Source: Paenibacillus lutrae (GTDB taxonomy: Bacteria > Bacillota > Bacilli > Paenibacillales > NBRC-103111). From it: a DNA stretch of 46,893 nucleotides. The translations under genes and the position numbers were made by a program. The stretch is taken from the NCBI RefSeq assembly GCF_009757775.1, contig NZ_RHLK01000023.1, positions 1-46,893 of the forward strand, read 5' to 3'. This document shows positions 1 to 7,986 of this stretch, one piece after another (the first letter of the stretch is position 1; each line of letters opens with the position of its first letter). The notes beneath the pieces were generated by a model. That model saw only the letters and a list, made by a program, of their open reading frames with translations. It was not told the DNA's origin and made no database searches.

Positions 1-37
1 CTTGAAAGCGACCTTCGTTATTGCTCTTACTCAGCAT
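1..37 (-). CDS. Transposase, N-terminal fragment cut by the contig end (IS1182-like)
   Basis: A leftward reading frame starts with ATG at 37 and runs off the window after MLSKSNNEGRFQ. The same twelve residues start at 46857 on the other side. This N-terminus resembles the openings of IS1182-family DDE transposases, but twelve residues cannot prove a family. The gene is cut by the contig edge, not by a stop codon. Confidence 0.5.
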   Translation of the reverse strand, partial: MLSKSNNEGRFQ

Positions 38-126
38 TTTTTACACCTCGGCTCACCGTTTTACTTACTAATTCGATAAAAAAGCCTGTAGACCCTGCTC
101 CTTGCGGAACTTTGTCTACAGGCTGA
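1..126 (-). mobile_element. Left-end partial insertion sequence (IS1182-like), inverted copy of the right end
   Basis: These 126 bases are the exact reverse complement of 46768-46893. They hold the first 37 bases of a leftward transposase gene, its upstream region, and an end hairpin with 10-base arms GCCTGTAGAC and GTCTACAGGC (bases 84-123) followed, on the minus strand, by a T run. That hairpin would act as a terminator protecting the transposase from read-in transcription. Identity to the other copy stops at base 126, which marks the element edge to within a base or two. The family call rests only on the twelve visible N-terminal residues and is tentative. That this is the 5' end of an IS follows from the duplication and the truncated reading frame. 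Confidence 0.75.
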
Positions 127-155
127 GGCCAAACTCCAAAGTTCGGTCTTTTTTT
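126..155 (+). terminator. Rho-independent terminator abutting the left IS
   Basis: Arms AGGCCAAACT (126-135) and AGTTCGGTCT (140-149) pair with one mismatch and one G-U around a CCAA loop, followed by seven T (149-155). The 5' arm starts at the IS edge. It probably belongs to a gene or operon that lay to the left before the IS arrived. Confidence 0.65.
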
Positions 156-219
156 ATACCTATGGAATGTACACCTGATATCCACGTAAAGATTTACCAT
201 TTTATAAAAGGGGAGATAT

Positions 220-303
220 ATGTTAAAATTTATAAAGAAAACGATTACATTGGTTATGGGAGTGATTGTGTTTCAAGTCTGTAAGTACCGTGTAATTATT
301 TAA
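220..303 (+). CDS. Possible 27-residue hydrophobic peptide
   Basis: A short frame runs from ATG 220 to TAA 301-303 and follows a plausible ribosome binding site (AAAGGGGAG, about 207-215). The peptide starts [20 protein letters not shown] and ends in a short basic tail, so it could form one membrane helix with a positively charged N-terminus. It sits alone between the left terminator and the glnQ operon. No family is recognised. It may equally be an untranslated part of the glnQ leader. Confidence 0.3.
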   Translation: MLKFIKKTITLVMGVIVFQVCKYRVII

Positions 304-382
304 CAAACTAACCATATACATAAAAGCGGTCAGAAGGTTCTTTACTGATTGTAGCCGCATTGTTGCCAAAGAGGGGGATGCC

Positions 383-1111
383 ATGATTAATTTTCGGGAA
401 GTTAACAAGTACTACGGCTCTTTTCACGTACTCCAGAATATTAATCTCGAAGTTAAGCAGGGCGAGGTAGTGGTCGTAATCGGGCCTTCCGGATCGGGGA
501 AAAGCACGATGCTGCGCTGCATAAACCGCCTGGAAACGATTCAGAATGGCGAGCTGACGGTTGAAGGTCTGGCTGTGAATGACAAGAAAACCGATATCAA
601 TAAGCTCCGCCGGGAAATCGGAATGGTGTTCCAGCACTTTAATCTGTATCCTCACAAAAAAGTAATCGACAACATTACCCTGGCTCCTATCAAAGTCCTC
701 GGGTTGTCCAAGAAAGAAGCGGAAGAACGTGCGATGTTCTTTCTGGAGAAGGTCGGAATTCCAGACAAGGCCCAGACTTATCCGTCTAACCTGTCCGGAG
801 GTCAGCAGCAGCGTGTGGCGATAGCCAGAGGGCTTGCGATGAAGCCAAAGATCATGCTGTTCGACGAGCCTACCTCGGCCTTGGATCCCGAAATGATCGG
901 CGAAGTTCTGGACGTTATGAAAGCCCTTGCACGTGAGGGGATGACTATGGTCGTCGTCACGCATGAGATGGGGTTTGCCAGAGAAGTCGCGGACCGGGTC
1001 GTCTTTATGGATCAGGGACAAATTGTGGAAGAAGCACTGCCGGAACAATTTTTCGCAAATCCGAGGGAAGAAAGAGCAAAATTGTTCTTGAGCCGCCTGT
1101 TTGCGCATTAA
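383..1111 (+). CDS. glnQ: Glutamine-type amino-acid ABC transporter, ATP-binding protein
   Basis: This cytoplasmic ATPase powers uptake of a polar amino acid by the importer encoded in the next three genes. The 242-residue length is normal for the PAAT family. Walker [10 protein letters not shown] lies at residues 34-42, the ABC signature [14 protein letters not shown] near 137-150, and Walker [13 protein letters not shown] near 158-169, followed by the switch histidine in VVTHEMGF. The ATG at 383 follows a GAGGGGG ribosome binding site. The order ATPase, binding protein, permease, permease is that of the Bacillus glnQHMP operon, which suggests glutamine or glutamate as substrate. A paralogue with nearly the same motifs is encoded at 8669-9391. 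Substrate choice is inferred. Confidence 0.9.
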   Translation: MINFREVNKYYGSFHVLQNINLEVKQGEVVVVIGPSGSGKSTMLRCINRLETIQNGELTVEGLAVNDKKTDINKLRREIGMVFQHFNLYPHKKVIDNITLAPIKVLGLSKKEAEERAMFFLEKVGIPDKAQTYPSNLSGGQQQRVAIARGLAMKPKIMLFDEPTSALDPEMIGEVLDVMKALAREGMTMVVVTHEMGFAREVADRVVFMDQGQIVEEALPEQFFANPREERAKLFLSRLFAH

Positions 1112-1157
1112 TTGGGTAGTGGGCGATTATAAATAGGAGATTGAAAGGGGTCTTGAT

Positions 1158-2006
1158 ATGAAAAGTCGGAAATTATTTAAACTGGGGTTCATTATGCTGT
1201 CTCTGATGCTGGTTCTTGCTGCATGCGGCAAAGCAAAGGAGCCGGAAGGCGGCGGGAACGCATCGGACGCACCCGGCGGAGAGGCCAAGACCCTGGAAGC
1301 TATTAAGAAGCGCGATAAACTGGTGGTCGGTGTCAAATACGATACGAACTTATTCGGTCTGAAAGACCCGGGTACCGGTCAGGTTAACGGCTTCGATATC
1401 GATATCGCCAAAGCCATCGCCAAAAAACTGCTGGGCGACGAGAACAAAATCGAGTTGAAAGAAGTGACTTCCAAGACCCGTATTCCGATGCTGAATAAGG
1501 GAGATATCGATGCGATTATCGCGACGATGACCATCTCCGAAGAGCGCAAGAAGGAAGTGGATTTCACGGATGTTTACTTCAAGGCAGGCCAGTCTCTGCT
1601 GGTGAAGAAAGGAAGCCCGATCAAATCCATCGACGATGTGAAGGGCAAGAAGGGAATCAAAGTATTGGCGGTTAAAGGCTCCACTTCCGCGAAGAACATC
1701 CGCGAGAAAGCGCCTGATGCGCAAGTTCTTGAATTCGAGAACTACCAGGAAGCCTTCACCGCACTCAAATCCGGTAAGGGAGAAGCTTTGACGACGGATA
1801 ACGCTATCCTGTTCGGGATGATGAAGCAGGACGCCAACTATGAAGTCGTTGGAGGCACGTTCACCGATGAGCCTTATGGCATCGCGATTCGCAAAGGCGA
1901 TGCGGAATTCGTCAAAGCCGTCAACGATACACTGAAAGAAATGAAGGACAGCGGCGAATACGCTAAAATACACGAAAAGTGGATCGGCGAGAAACCAGCG
2001 CAGTAA
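1158..2006 (+). CDS. glnH: Amino-acid ABC transporter substrate-binding lipoprotein (glutamine/glutamate type)
   Basis: An extracellular binding protein tethered to the membrane, handing its amino acid to the GlnM/GlnP permease. The N-terminus is a lipoprotein signal peptide with lipobox LAAC and acceptor Cys23, followed by a Gly/Ser-rich linker. The mature part is an SBP family 3 fold: the segment around NGFDIDIAKAIAKKL and the EERKKEVDFTDVYFKAG block are typical of GlnH/GltI-type proteins. Length is 282 residues. The ATG at 1158 follows GAAAGGGG. It lies 46 bases after glnQ in the same operon. Ligand identity (Gln, Glu or Asp) cannot be read from the sequence. Confidence 0.88.
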   Translation: MKSRKLFKLGFIMLSLMLVLAACGKAKEPEGGGNASDAPGGEAKTLEAIKKRDKLVVGVKYDTNLFGLKDPGTGQVNGFDIDIAKAIAKKLLGDENKIELKEVTSKTRIPMLNKGDIDAIIATMTISEERKKEVDFTDVYFKAGQSLLVKKGSPIKSIDDVKGKKGIKVLAVKGSTSAKNIREKAPDAQVLEFENYQEAFTALKSGKGEALTTDNAILFGMMKQDANYEVVGGTFTDEPYGIAIRKGDAEFVKAVNDTLKEMKDSGEYAKIHEKWIGEKPAQ

Positions 2007-2092
2007 TCAAGGCGGGATAAGCGGTCATCCGCTTGTCCCGTTTTATTCCCTAAACAAGGGTCACATAGACGGATAGAATTGAGGTGCTGCCG

Positions 2093-2740
2093 GTGGACTT
2101 GAGCGTAATCGTTGAACATTGGGACAGATACATAGAAGGATTCGGCAATACCGTCTTGGTCAGCTTACTTTCACTCGTGCTCAGTTTTCTGCTCGGGTCG
2201 CTGATTGCCGTTCTCCGCATTTCGCCTATTAAGATTCTGCGGATTGTAAGTGCGGCTTATGTGGAATTCGTCAAGAACATTCCGCTGCTGTTAATCATCT
2301 TTTTCTTTTATTACGGATCATCCGAATTGGGGCTGTCGCTGGATGGGTTTACAGCAGGTACGATCGGACTCACCATTTATACATCGGCTTTTATCGCCGA
2401 AGCGATCCGTGCCGGTATCCTTGCCGTGCCCAAGGGCCAGACAGAAGCCGCGCGTTCATCAGGCCTTACCTATGGGCAGACAATGATCCATATCGTATTG
2501 CCGCAGGCGATCAAGATTGTTGTTCCCCCGCTCGGCAACCAGTTTCTGAATCTCATTAAGAATTCTTCCATTCTTGGCGTAATTGCGGGTATGGACCTGA
2601 TGTATTTCGGCGATCTGATTAACTCCGATACACTCGATACCGTCAACGTATATATCGGGGTAGCGCTCTTCTACCTGGTGCTTACCGTGCCGCTCAGTTT
2701 TGGTGTGAGATATCTGGAGATACGGATGGCGCGTACTTAA
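2093..2740 (+). CDS. glnM: Amino-acid ABC transporter permease (GlnM-like)
   Basis: One of two membrane subunits of the importer. It is a His/Glu/Gln/Arg/opine-type permease with a first helix around VLVSLLSLVLSFLLGSLIAVL, the motif VEFVKNIPLLLIIFF, and the cytoplasmic EAA loop EAARSSGLTYGQTMIHIVLPQA that docks onto the ATPase. The frame is open from a GTG at 2084, but GAGGTG at 2081-2086 sits six bases before a GTG at 2093. The shorter start, giving MDLSVIVEHWD and 215 residues, is therefore preferred. An 86-base gap after glnH contains a modest GC-rich inverted repeat (GCGGGATAAGC / GCTTGTCCCG), which could reduce permease expression relative to the binding protein. Confidence 0.88.
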   Translation: MDLSVIVEHWDRYIEGFGNTVLVSLLSLVLSFLLGSLIAVLRISPIKILRIVSAAYVEFVKNIPLLLIIFFFYYGSSELGLSLDGFTAGTIGLTIYTSAFIAEAIRAGILAVPKGQTEAARSSGLTYGQTMIHIVLPQAIKIVVPPLGNQFLNLIKNSSILGVIAGMDLMYFGDLINSDTLDTVNVYIGVALFYLVLTVPLSFGVRYLEIRMART

Positions 2741-2798
2741 TGGAAGCGGGCCTATGAACAGGAACACGATTCGGTGAATGTAAAAGTGGGGTGTCGGA

Positions 2799-3452
2799 AT
2801 GGACTTTGCTGGAGCTTATACAAGCGACCATCTTATTTATTTGCTTAAAGGCTTTCTGGTCACACTTGAAATGGCGGCCATTGCCATTGTCCTCAGTTTT
2901 GTGATCGGCAGCTTGATCGGTGTGATCCGGTATTCCAAAATCCCGGTGCTGAGTCAGCTTATGGGTGTGTGGGTCGAATTAATCCGCAATCTGCCGCTGC
3001 TGCTAATTATTTTCTTCGTTTATTTCGCGGTTCCCGAGATCACAGGCTGGAACATGAGCATCCTTACCTCGGCTATTATTTCTCTGACGATTTTCGAGTC
3101 AGCCATGATTGCGGAAATTATACGAGGGGGGCTCAATTCAATCGATAAAGGTCAAATTGAGGCTTCGCGCTCTTCAGGCTTGTCCTACGTGCAAACCTTG
3201 TGGCATATCGTCTTCCCTCAGGCTCTGCGGCGTATGGTTCCACCGATGGTCAGCCAGTTTATTTCCCTGCTCAAAGACACATCGCTTACGGTTATTATCG
3301 CGGCTCCGGAGCTGGTGCATAACGCGCAGATCATTAACGGAGCTTCACAGCAATATGTCATTCCAATATTCCTGCTTGTCGCGCTTATGTACTTCACGGT
3401 GAACTACTGTATCGCCTTATTCGCGCAGCGGTTTGAGCTTAAGCGTACCTGA
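2799..3452 (+). CDS. glnP: Amino-acid ABC transporter permease (GlnP-like)
   Basis: The second membrane subunit of the same importer, 217 residues. It is homologous to its neighbour: helices around GFLVTLEMAAIAIVLSFVIG, the block VELIRNLPLLLIIFFVYF, and an EAA loop EASRSSGLSYVQTLWHIVFP. The ATG at 2799 follows GTGGGG. It is the last gene of the operon and is followed by a strong bidirectional terminator. Confidence 0.88.
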   Translation: MDFAGAYTSDHLIYLLKGFLVTLEMAAIAIVLSFVIGSLIGVIRYSKIPVLSQLMGVWVELIRNLPLLLIIFFVYFAVPEITGWNMSILTSAIISLTIFESAMIAEIIRGGLNSIDKGQIEASRSSGLSYVQTLWHIVFPQALRRMVPPMVSQFISLLKDTSLTVIIAAPELVHNAQIINGASQQYVIPIFLLVALMYFTVNYCIALFAQRFELKRT

Positions 3453-3518
3453 GTTAATCGTAGGGATGAACCCTGCCGGATAGGCGGCTGCGGCAACTTA
3501 TTGTCATTGGCGGCGCGC

Positions 3519-3569
3519 AAAAAAAACCGCTTCAAACGGAGGATGAAACCTCGTTTGAAGCGGTTTTTA
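3519..3569. terminator. Bidirectional terminator between glnP and the M20D gene
   Basis: Arms AACCGCTTCAAACG and CGTTTGAAGCGGTT pair perfectly around a loop, with an A run before and a T run after. It can end transcription of the rightward importer operon and of the leftward amidohydrolase gene that stops at 3570. Confidence 0.9.
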
Positions 3570-4748
3570 TTATGACTTCGCATTCGTAATGGAACGCTGA
3601 AATTCCTCTTTGATTTCCAAGAGAAGCTCAGGATGCGTCATGACATCATAAGCGGTAACGGCCAGCATTTTGGCCGTGAAGATCATCGCATCCAGAGCCT
3701 GCTGCCGCATAGCCCCGTCCCGGAACTCAGGCGTATGAAGCAGATGCCGTTCATCAATCACCTTCATATAAGGGTGGATGGTGGGACAATGCAGGGATAC
3801 GTTGCCCAGATCCAGGGAACCGTGGTCCTTGCCGGACTGGATCTGATCTTCGGTGATTCCGAAAGCTTCCAAATTGCGGTTGAAGACGGCCGACAAAGTT
3901 TCATTCGTGTTCAGTTCATCGTAGGAATACTCATAGTTAGACGTTTGCAGCGTGCAGCCTGTCTGCAGCGCAGCTCCTTCGGCACACTTGAGCACCTTGG
4001 TGACGACTTCATCCGTATACGCCCGCGTCGAGGAGCGCACATAGAATTGTGCGACGGCATAGTCGGGAATGATATTCGCGGCCTTGCCTCCCTCGGTGAT
4101 CACGCCATGAATGCGCACGTCGCTGCGCAGCTGCTGTCTAAGCGCGTTAATGGAGCTGAACAGCAGGAGTACGGCGTCCAGCGCGTTCACGCCTTCATAG
4201 GGAGAAGCGGCGGCGTGCGCGGCTTTGCCGAAGTATTCGAACTGAATCGCATCCAGCGCCAGCGATTCGCCTGAACGCTCATACGTGTAATACGGATGAG
4301 CCATTAGAGCAAAGTCCACGTCATCGAACAATCCCGCCTTGGACATCGGGACTTTGGCTCCTTTGGTCTCCTCGGCGGGCGTCCCGTACACGCGGATTAC
4401 GCCTCCAATCTCATCGAGTACCGATTTGAGGCCGACGGCGGCGCCTATACTCATCATGCAGATGAGATGATGGCCGCAGGCATGGCCAAGCTCCGGCAGG
4501 GCGTCATACTCGGCCAGAAATGCCACAGTAGGGCCGGGCTTGCCCGAGTCGTATACGGCGATAAAACTCGTCGGAATATCGAGAACGCCCCGTTCGACTT
4601 GAAAACCGTGACTTTCGAGTTCCTTGGTCAGCCGGTCCGCGGCCAAATATTCTTCATGGCCAAGCTCAGGGTTCTGGCCGATATAGGTTGAAATGGACTG
4701 GAAGTCGGAAGCGTGTCCATCGATCGTTGTATAAATGAGTTCTTTCAT
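3570..4748 (-). CDS. M20D-family amidohydrolase / metallopeptidase
   Basis: A probable cytoplasmic dinuclear-metal hydrolase of N-acyl or aminoacyl amide bonds (the family includes p-aminobenzoyl-glutamate and N-acyl-amino-acid hydrolases). The segment ELGHACGHH (residues 87-94) carries the Cys91 and His93 metal ligands typical of subfamily M20D. The general-base glutamate lies in PAEETKGAK and a further ligand in MAHP. The middle section GKAAHAAASPYEGVNALDA is the dimerisation domain. Length 392 is usual. The ATG at 4748 follows GGAGGAGC. It converges on the glnQHMP terminator; a link with amino-acid uptake is possible but is inference only. The exact substrate is unknown. Confidence 0.85.
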   Translation of the reverse strand: MKELIYTTIDGHASDFQSISTYIGQNPELGHEEYLAADRLTKELESHGFQVERGVLDIPTSFIAVYDSGKPGPTVAFLAEYDALPELGHACGHHLICMMSIGAAVGLKSVLDEIGGVIRVYGTPAEETKGAKVPMSKAGLFDDVDFALMAHPYYTYERSGESLALDAIQFEYFGKAAHAAASPYEGVNALDAVLLLFSSINALRQQLRSDVRIHGVITEGGKAANIIPDYAVAQFYVRSSTRAYTDEVVTKVLKCAEGAALQTGCTLQTSNYEYSYDELNTNETLSAVFNRNLEAFGITEDQIQSGKDHGSLDLGNVSLHCPTIHPYMKVIDERHLLHTPEFRDGAMRQQALDAMIFTAKMLAVTAYDVMTHPELLLEIKEEFQRSITNAKS

Positions 4749-4949
4749 AGTGCAGCTCCTCCGGATTTATGCGATAAAGTCTGTTGGGGTCCAGCATGGG
4801 GTAGGGAAAGCATCACATTTATTGTAATACAAACAGGCTTCAGCTACCACTCCAGCACCCTTTCGGTTACAATAAACCGGCAGGGCGGTTTTTATACATG
4901 CCTCTTCACGATTCCAATCACATAAGAAACACATATAGGGGGAACGGAT

Positions 4950-5261
4950 ATGAACAAATATGGCGCGGAACATTTGCAGGACCACCGTTTTACACTGGAA
5001 TTGGGGGAAATAGAGCGCAGAGGGCTTTGGATTGACGTGCGCCTTAACCTGCAGGCGGAGCCGGGTCAAGTGCTGCCCGAGGATCTGAGCGATCCCAGCG
5101 TGTATGTCATTTGCAATCTGGAAGGAACGATCGTTCAATATATTCTTCTCGATGAAGGCTGCGATAGTGAATTTATGTTTACCCCTGCGGAAAAAGAGCA
5201 GATTGCCGCCTTTATTCGGCAACACTGCGGCGCCTCTATTAAATCTTTAAGCGGAGCTTAA
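4950..5261 (+). CDS. Conserved-looking hypothetical protein, 103 residues
   Basis: No family was recognised. The protein is acidic and soluble, with no signal peptide or membrane helix. It has a beta-rich middle section (LWIDVRLNLQAEPGQVLPED, YVICNLEGTIVQYILLDEG) and a helical, Cys-containing C-terminus (EQIAAFIRQHCGASIKSL). The ATG at 4950 follows AGGGGGAACGGAT, a good ribosome binding site, and its frame is intact. It is monocistronic or read with the SGNH hydrolase 68 bases downstream. Confidence 0.7.
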   Translation: MNKYGAEHLQDHRFTLELGEIERRGLWIDVRLNLQAEPGQVLPEDLSDPSVYVICNLEGTIVQYILLDEGCDSEFMFTPAEKEQIAAFIRQHCGASIKSLSGA

Positions 5262-5329
5262 AAGCTGAGACCTTTCGGGATGGAATTTAATATACTGGAG
5301 TAAACAACGCCAAGACAGGGGGAGTTCCT

Positions 5330-5983
5330 ATGGGTGAAGCGATTCGTTACTGCGCTTTCGGAGATTCGCTCACGGTAGGCACCGGTGATAATACAGGCCG
5401 GGGCTTTACCGGACGCTATCGTGATTATGCCGAAGAGGTGCTGAAACGCCCCGTTACGCTGCGCAACGCCGGTACCAAGGGAGCCACTTCCGGCGAGCTG
5501 CTCCAGTTTCTCCGCAACGAAGGTGAGCTCAGACGCGGGCTGGGAAGCGCCGGCATCGTCACTCTTACCGCGGGCGGCAATGATCTGATCCGGGCGGCTC
5601 AGCCTTACATTGCGGGCCGCGATACGGCCGTTCTCAAGAACAGCCTGCGCGCGTACGGTTCTAATCTGCGGCAGATGGTCCGCTGGATTCAGCATTCGGC
5701 CCCTGCGGGCTCGGCGGGTCCGTTAATCATTGTGATTGGCCTGTACAATCCGATCCCGATGCTGCCCGAGGCAGAATTCTGGATTAAGCGCTTTAATTCC
5801 GCGACAGCCAAGCTGCAATCGGATTCAGTATGCTACGTCGATATTTATGACGCTTTTAAAGGGTCGGAAAACCGCCTCATCTCATCCGACTTGTTTCACC
5901 CGAATACAGAGGGGTATAAGGTCATTGGCGCACAGGTCGCCCGTTCGGTAAAGCTTCCCTCCTACTCGAATAAATGGGATTAA
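5330..5983 (+). CDS. SGNH/GDSL-type esterase or lipase-like hydrolase
   Basis: A 217-residue hydrolase with the SGNH blocks in order. Block I is FGDSLTVG with the nucleophile Ser13, block III is AGGNDL with Asn84, and block V is SSDLFHPN with Asp187 and His190. Family members cleave acyl esters of lipids, sugars or peptidoglycan side groups. No signal peptide is visible, so it probably acts in the cytoplasm. The ATG at 5330 follows AGGGGGAG. Its substrate cannot be told from the sequence. Confidence 0.85.
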   Translation: MGEAIRYCAFGDSLTVGTGDNTGRGFTGRYRDYAEEVLKRPVTLRNAGTKGATSGELLQFLRNEGELRRGLGSAGIVTLTAGGNDLIRAAQPYIAGRDTAVLKNSLRAYGSNLRQMVRWIQHSAPAGSAGPLIIVIGLYNPIPMLPEAEFWIKRFNSATAKLQSDSVCYVDIYDAFKGSENRLISSDLFHPNTEGYKVIGAQVARSVKLPSYSNKWD

Positions 5984-6017
5984 AAAACAGTGAAGCCTAA
6001 TCGCCTCACTGTTTTTG
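5982..6017. terminator. Bidirectional terminator after the SGNH hydrolase
   Basis: AAAAACAGTGA and TCACTGTTTTT form a perfect 11-base stem, extended by GC pairs, with A and T runs on both sides. It separates the rightward hydrolase from the leftward TrhA gene. Confidence 0.88.
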
Positions 6018-6027
6018 TTTGGAATCC

Positions 6028-6663
6028 TTAATGGGGGACAGGCAGTACTTGAAGGACGGCAAAGAAATGACAGACACTGCCTCCGATAACAAAGGAATGC
6101 CAGATAGCATGGTGGTATGGAATACGTCTCCACAAATAGAAGACCGTCCCGATCGTGTACACGACACCGCCGGCAACCAGCCACGCAACTCCTCCTATAG
6201 AAAGGTTCTCCGCCAGAGGCTTGATGGCCAGTACAATAATCCAGCCCATGCCGATGTAGCAAATGGTAGAGAGCACGATGAATTTTTTGACGAAGAAGAT
6301 CTTCAAGATAATTCCCAGGATAGCAAGTCCCCAGACGATTCCGAAAATCGTCCATCCGAGCGCTCCGCGGAGAGTGACCAGCATAAACGGGGTGTATGAT
6401 CCCGCTATTAACAAATAAATCGCCGAGTGATCCATGATTTCAAAAATATCTTTCAAGCGGCCTCCCGGCGCACTATGTACAAGAGTCGAACAGAGATAGA
6501 GAACGATCAGGGAAATACCAAAAATACTGAAGCTGACGATGTGCCAGGCGTCTCCGTATCTCGTTGCTTGAATGAGCAGAAGCACAAAGGCGGCTATGCT
6601 GAGCAGGGTGCCGATACCATGTGAGACTGCGTTTGCGACTTCCTCGCGCGGTGAATATTCCAT
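6028..6663 (-). CDS. trhA: TrhA / hemolysin III (PAQR-family) membrane protein
   Basis: A seven-helix integral membrane protein of the PAQR/hemolysin III family; in Bacillus-type bacteria such proteins are tied to membrane energetics and lipid homeostasis. The sequence shows the N-terminal EEVANAVSHGIG motif, the family block MDHSAIYLLIAGSYTPF, and the C-terminal HAIWHSFVIGGSVCHF. The conserved His and Asp residues are those that bind a metal in PAQR proteins. Length 211 is normal. The start ATG at 6663 follows AAGGAGGATTAGA. Haemolysis is an old name and should not be taken as its role. Confidence 0.88.
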   Translation of the reverse strand: MEYSPREEVANAVSHGIGTLLSIAAFVLLLIQATRYGDAWHIVSFSIFGISLIVLYLCSTLVHSAPGGRLKDIFEIMDHSAIYLLIAGSYTPFMLVTLRGALGWTIFGIVWGLAILGIILKIFFVKKFIVLSTICYIGMGWIIVLAIKPLAENLSIGGVAWLVAGGVVYTIGTVFYLWRRIPYHHAIWHSFVIGGSVCHFFAVLQVLPVPH

Positions 6664-7031
6664 TCTAATCCTCCTTGCCTATTGAGGGGTCCTTGACCCG
6701 TACAGGTTCTTTGTTTACAAAGTTTGTTTTGAGTTGATATAGTCTTAGACGCTGCTTTGAACCGATACCCTTCAAATAAATAATCCCCACTATGATTTAC
6801 CCCGTTTGCAGGAATTAAATTCGGGAATGTTAGCTCTAAAACGAAAGAGGAGGAAAACCCCCGAATACAAATCCTGTATATTTATGCACCAAAAGCGTGA
6901 AATCATTACCATACAGAGCATGAACGCAAATATCCTTGCATAAAATGTGAGTATTCGGTATACTAATTCATGTTCTTCACATTATTGACCCTACGTTAAT
7001 TAAAAAAATGATCATAAAAGGAGCTTTTATC
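6664..7031. other. Intergenic region between divergent trhA and the second amino-acid importer
   Basis: This 368-base gap holds the control regions of both divergent genes. Visible elements are a small inverted repeat CTTTGTTTACAAAG (6709-6722) and an AT-rich stretch before the lipoprotein gene, with a possible -35 TTGCAT at 6937-6942 but no convincing -10 at the right distance. No intact gene of convincing length was seen. Confidence 0.5.
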
Positions 7032-7841
7032 ATGAAAAAATGGGGACTAACACTCATCGCACTTGTCCTTTCCCTGAGCCTCATTGCTGCTTGCGGCCAA
7101 AAGCCTGAAGCACAGCCTGGAGAAAGCGGCGGCGCCGACGCTCAGAAGAAAACAATCACACTCGGAACGAGCGCAGATTATCCGCCATATGAATTTCATA
7201 AATCCATTGACGGCAAGGATCAGATTATCGGATTTGACATTATGATTGCGCAAGAAATCGCGAAAGACATGGGCGCGGAGCTGGTTGTCCGCGATATGAA
7301 ATTCGACGGTCTTCTTCCAGCCCTTCAAACCGGTAATGTGGATATGATTCTATCCGGTATGACACCGACGGAGGAACGTAAAAAGAGTGTGGATTTCTCC
7401 AAAACTTACTACACCGCAAAGCAGATGATCGTAGTTCGTGCGGAAGATAAAGAGCAGTACAAGACCATGGAAAGCTTGACCGGCAAAAGAATCGTCGTTC
7501 AGAAAGCTTCTATTCAAGAAACCGTAGCTAAAGAACAAATTAAAGATGCCAAGATTAAAACATTAAGCAAAATTACGGATATCGTTCTGGAGCTGAAGAA
7601 TAAAAATGCCGACGCGGCTATTATTGAACTTCCGGTAGCGACTTCTCATGTGAACAAAGACAAGACGATCGTAATCGCTGAAGCCACTCCTTCTGTGGAA
7701 GAAGCAGGTTCCGCGGTGGCCTTTAAGAAAGGCAGCCAGGAGATGGTCGATCAGGCCAATAAAACGATTGACCGCCTCATCGCCGAGAAGAAAATCGAAC
7801 AATTCGTTACGGAAGCGTCGAATCAGGTCGAAGCCGAATAA
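7032..7841 (+). CDS. Polar amino-acid ABC transporter substrate-binding lipoprotein (arginine-type)
   Basis: The extracellular binding protein of a second importer. The frame is open from 7008, but AAAAGGAG at 7016-7022 fits an ATG at 7032. That start gives a clean lipoprotein signal MKKWGLTLIALVLSLSLIAAC with lipobox IAAC and acceptor Cys21. The mature SBP family 3 domain has GTSADYPPYEFH, the ligand-binding block DMKFDGLLPALQTGNVDMI and EERKKSVDFSKTYY. The layout (binding protein, permease, ATPase) and motifs resemble the Bacillus ArtPQR arginine importer, but the ligand is inferred. A terminator follows directly, so this gene should be made in excess of the permease and ATPase. Confidence 0.88.
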   Translation: MKKWGLTLIALVLSLSLIAACGQKPEAQPGESGGADAQKKTITLGTSADYPPYEFHKSIDGKDQIIGFDIMIAQEIAKDMGAELVVRDMKFDGLLPALQTGNVDMILSGMTPTEERKKSVDFSKTYYTAKQMIVVRAEDKEQYKTMESLTGKRIVVQKASIQETVAKEQIKDAKIKTLSKITDIVLELKNKNADAAIIELPVATSHVNKDKTIVIAEATPSVEEAGSAVAFKKGSQEMVDQANKTIDRLIAEKKIEQFVTEASNQVEAE

Positions 7842-7877
7842 CACGGTATGAAATGCAGGATCTTGCATGAGATCGGG

Positions 7878-7909
7878 ATAGCGGAGAAACCTCCGCTATT
7901 TTCTTTTTT
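7878..7909 (+). terminator. Terminator after the lipoprotein gene, inside the importer locus
   Basis: A perfect 9-base stem ATAGCGGAG / CTCCGCTAT with an AAAC loop is followed by TTTTCTTTTTT. It separates the binding-protein gene from its permease and ATPase and would set an expression ratio. Confidence 0.85.
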
Positions 7910-7916
7910 CAAGGGA

Positions 7917-7945
7917 TGGTCACGGGGGTACTAGGAAGGTATAAT
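7917..7945 (+). promoter_or_regulatory. Candidate promoter for the permease-ATPase pair
   Basis: A perfect -10 TATAAT (7940-7945) lies 17 bases after a 4/6 match TGGTCA (7917-7922), directly behind the terminator at 7878-7909. The permease start is 42 bases downstream. This would allow the transport core to be expressed independently of the binding protein. Confidence 0.6.
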
Positions 7946-7986
7946 AATCGTTGTCCATCCGCATCTAAAGGAGGAACAGGCAGCCC

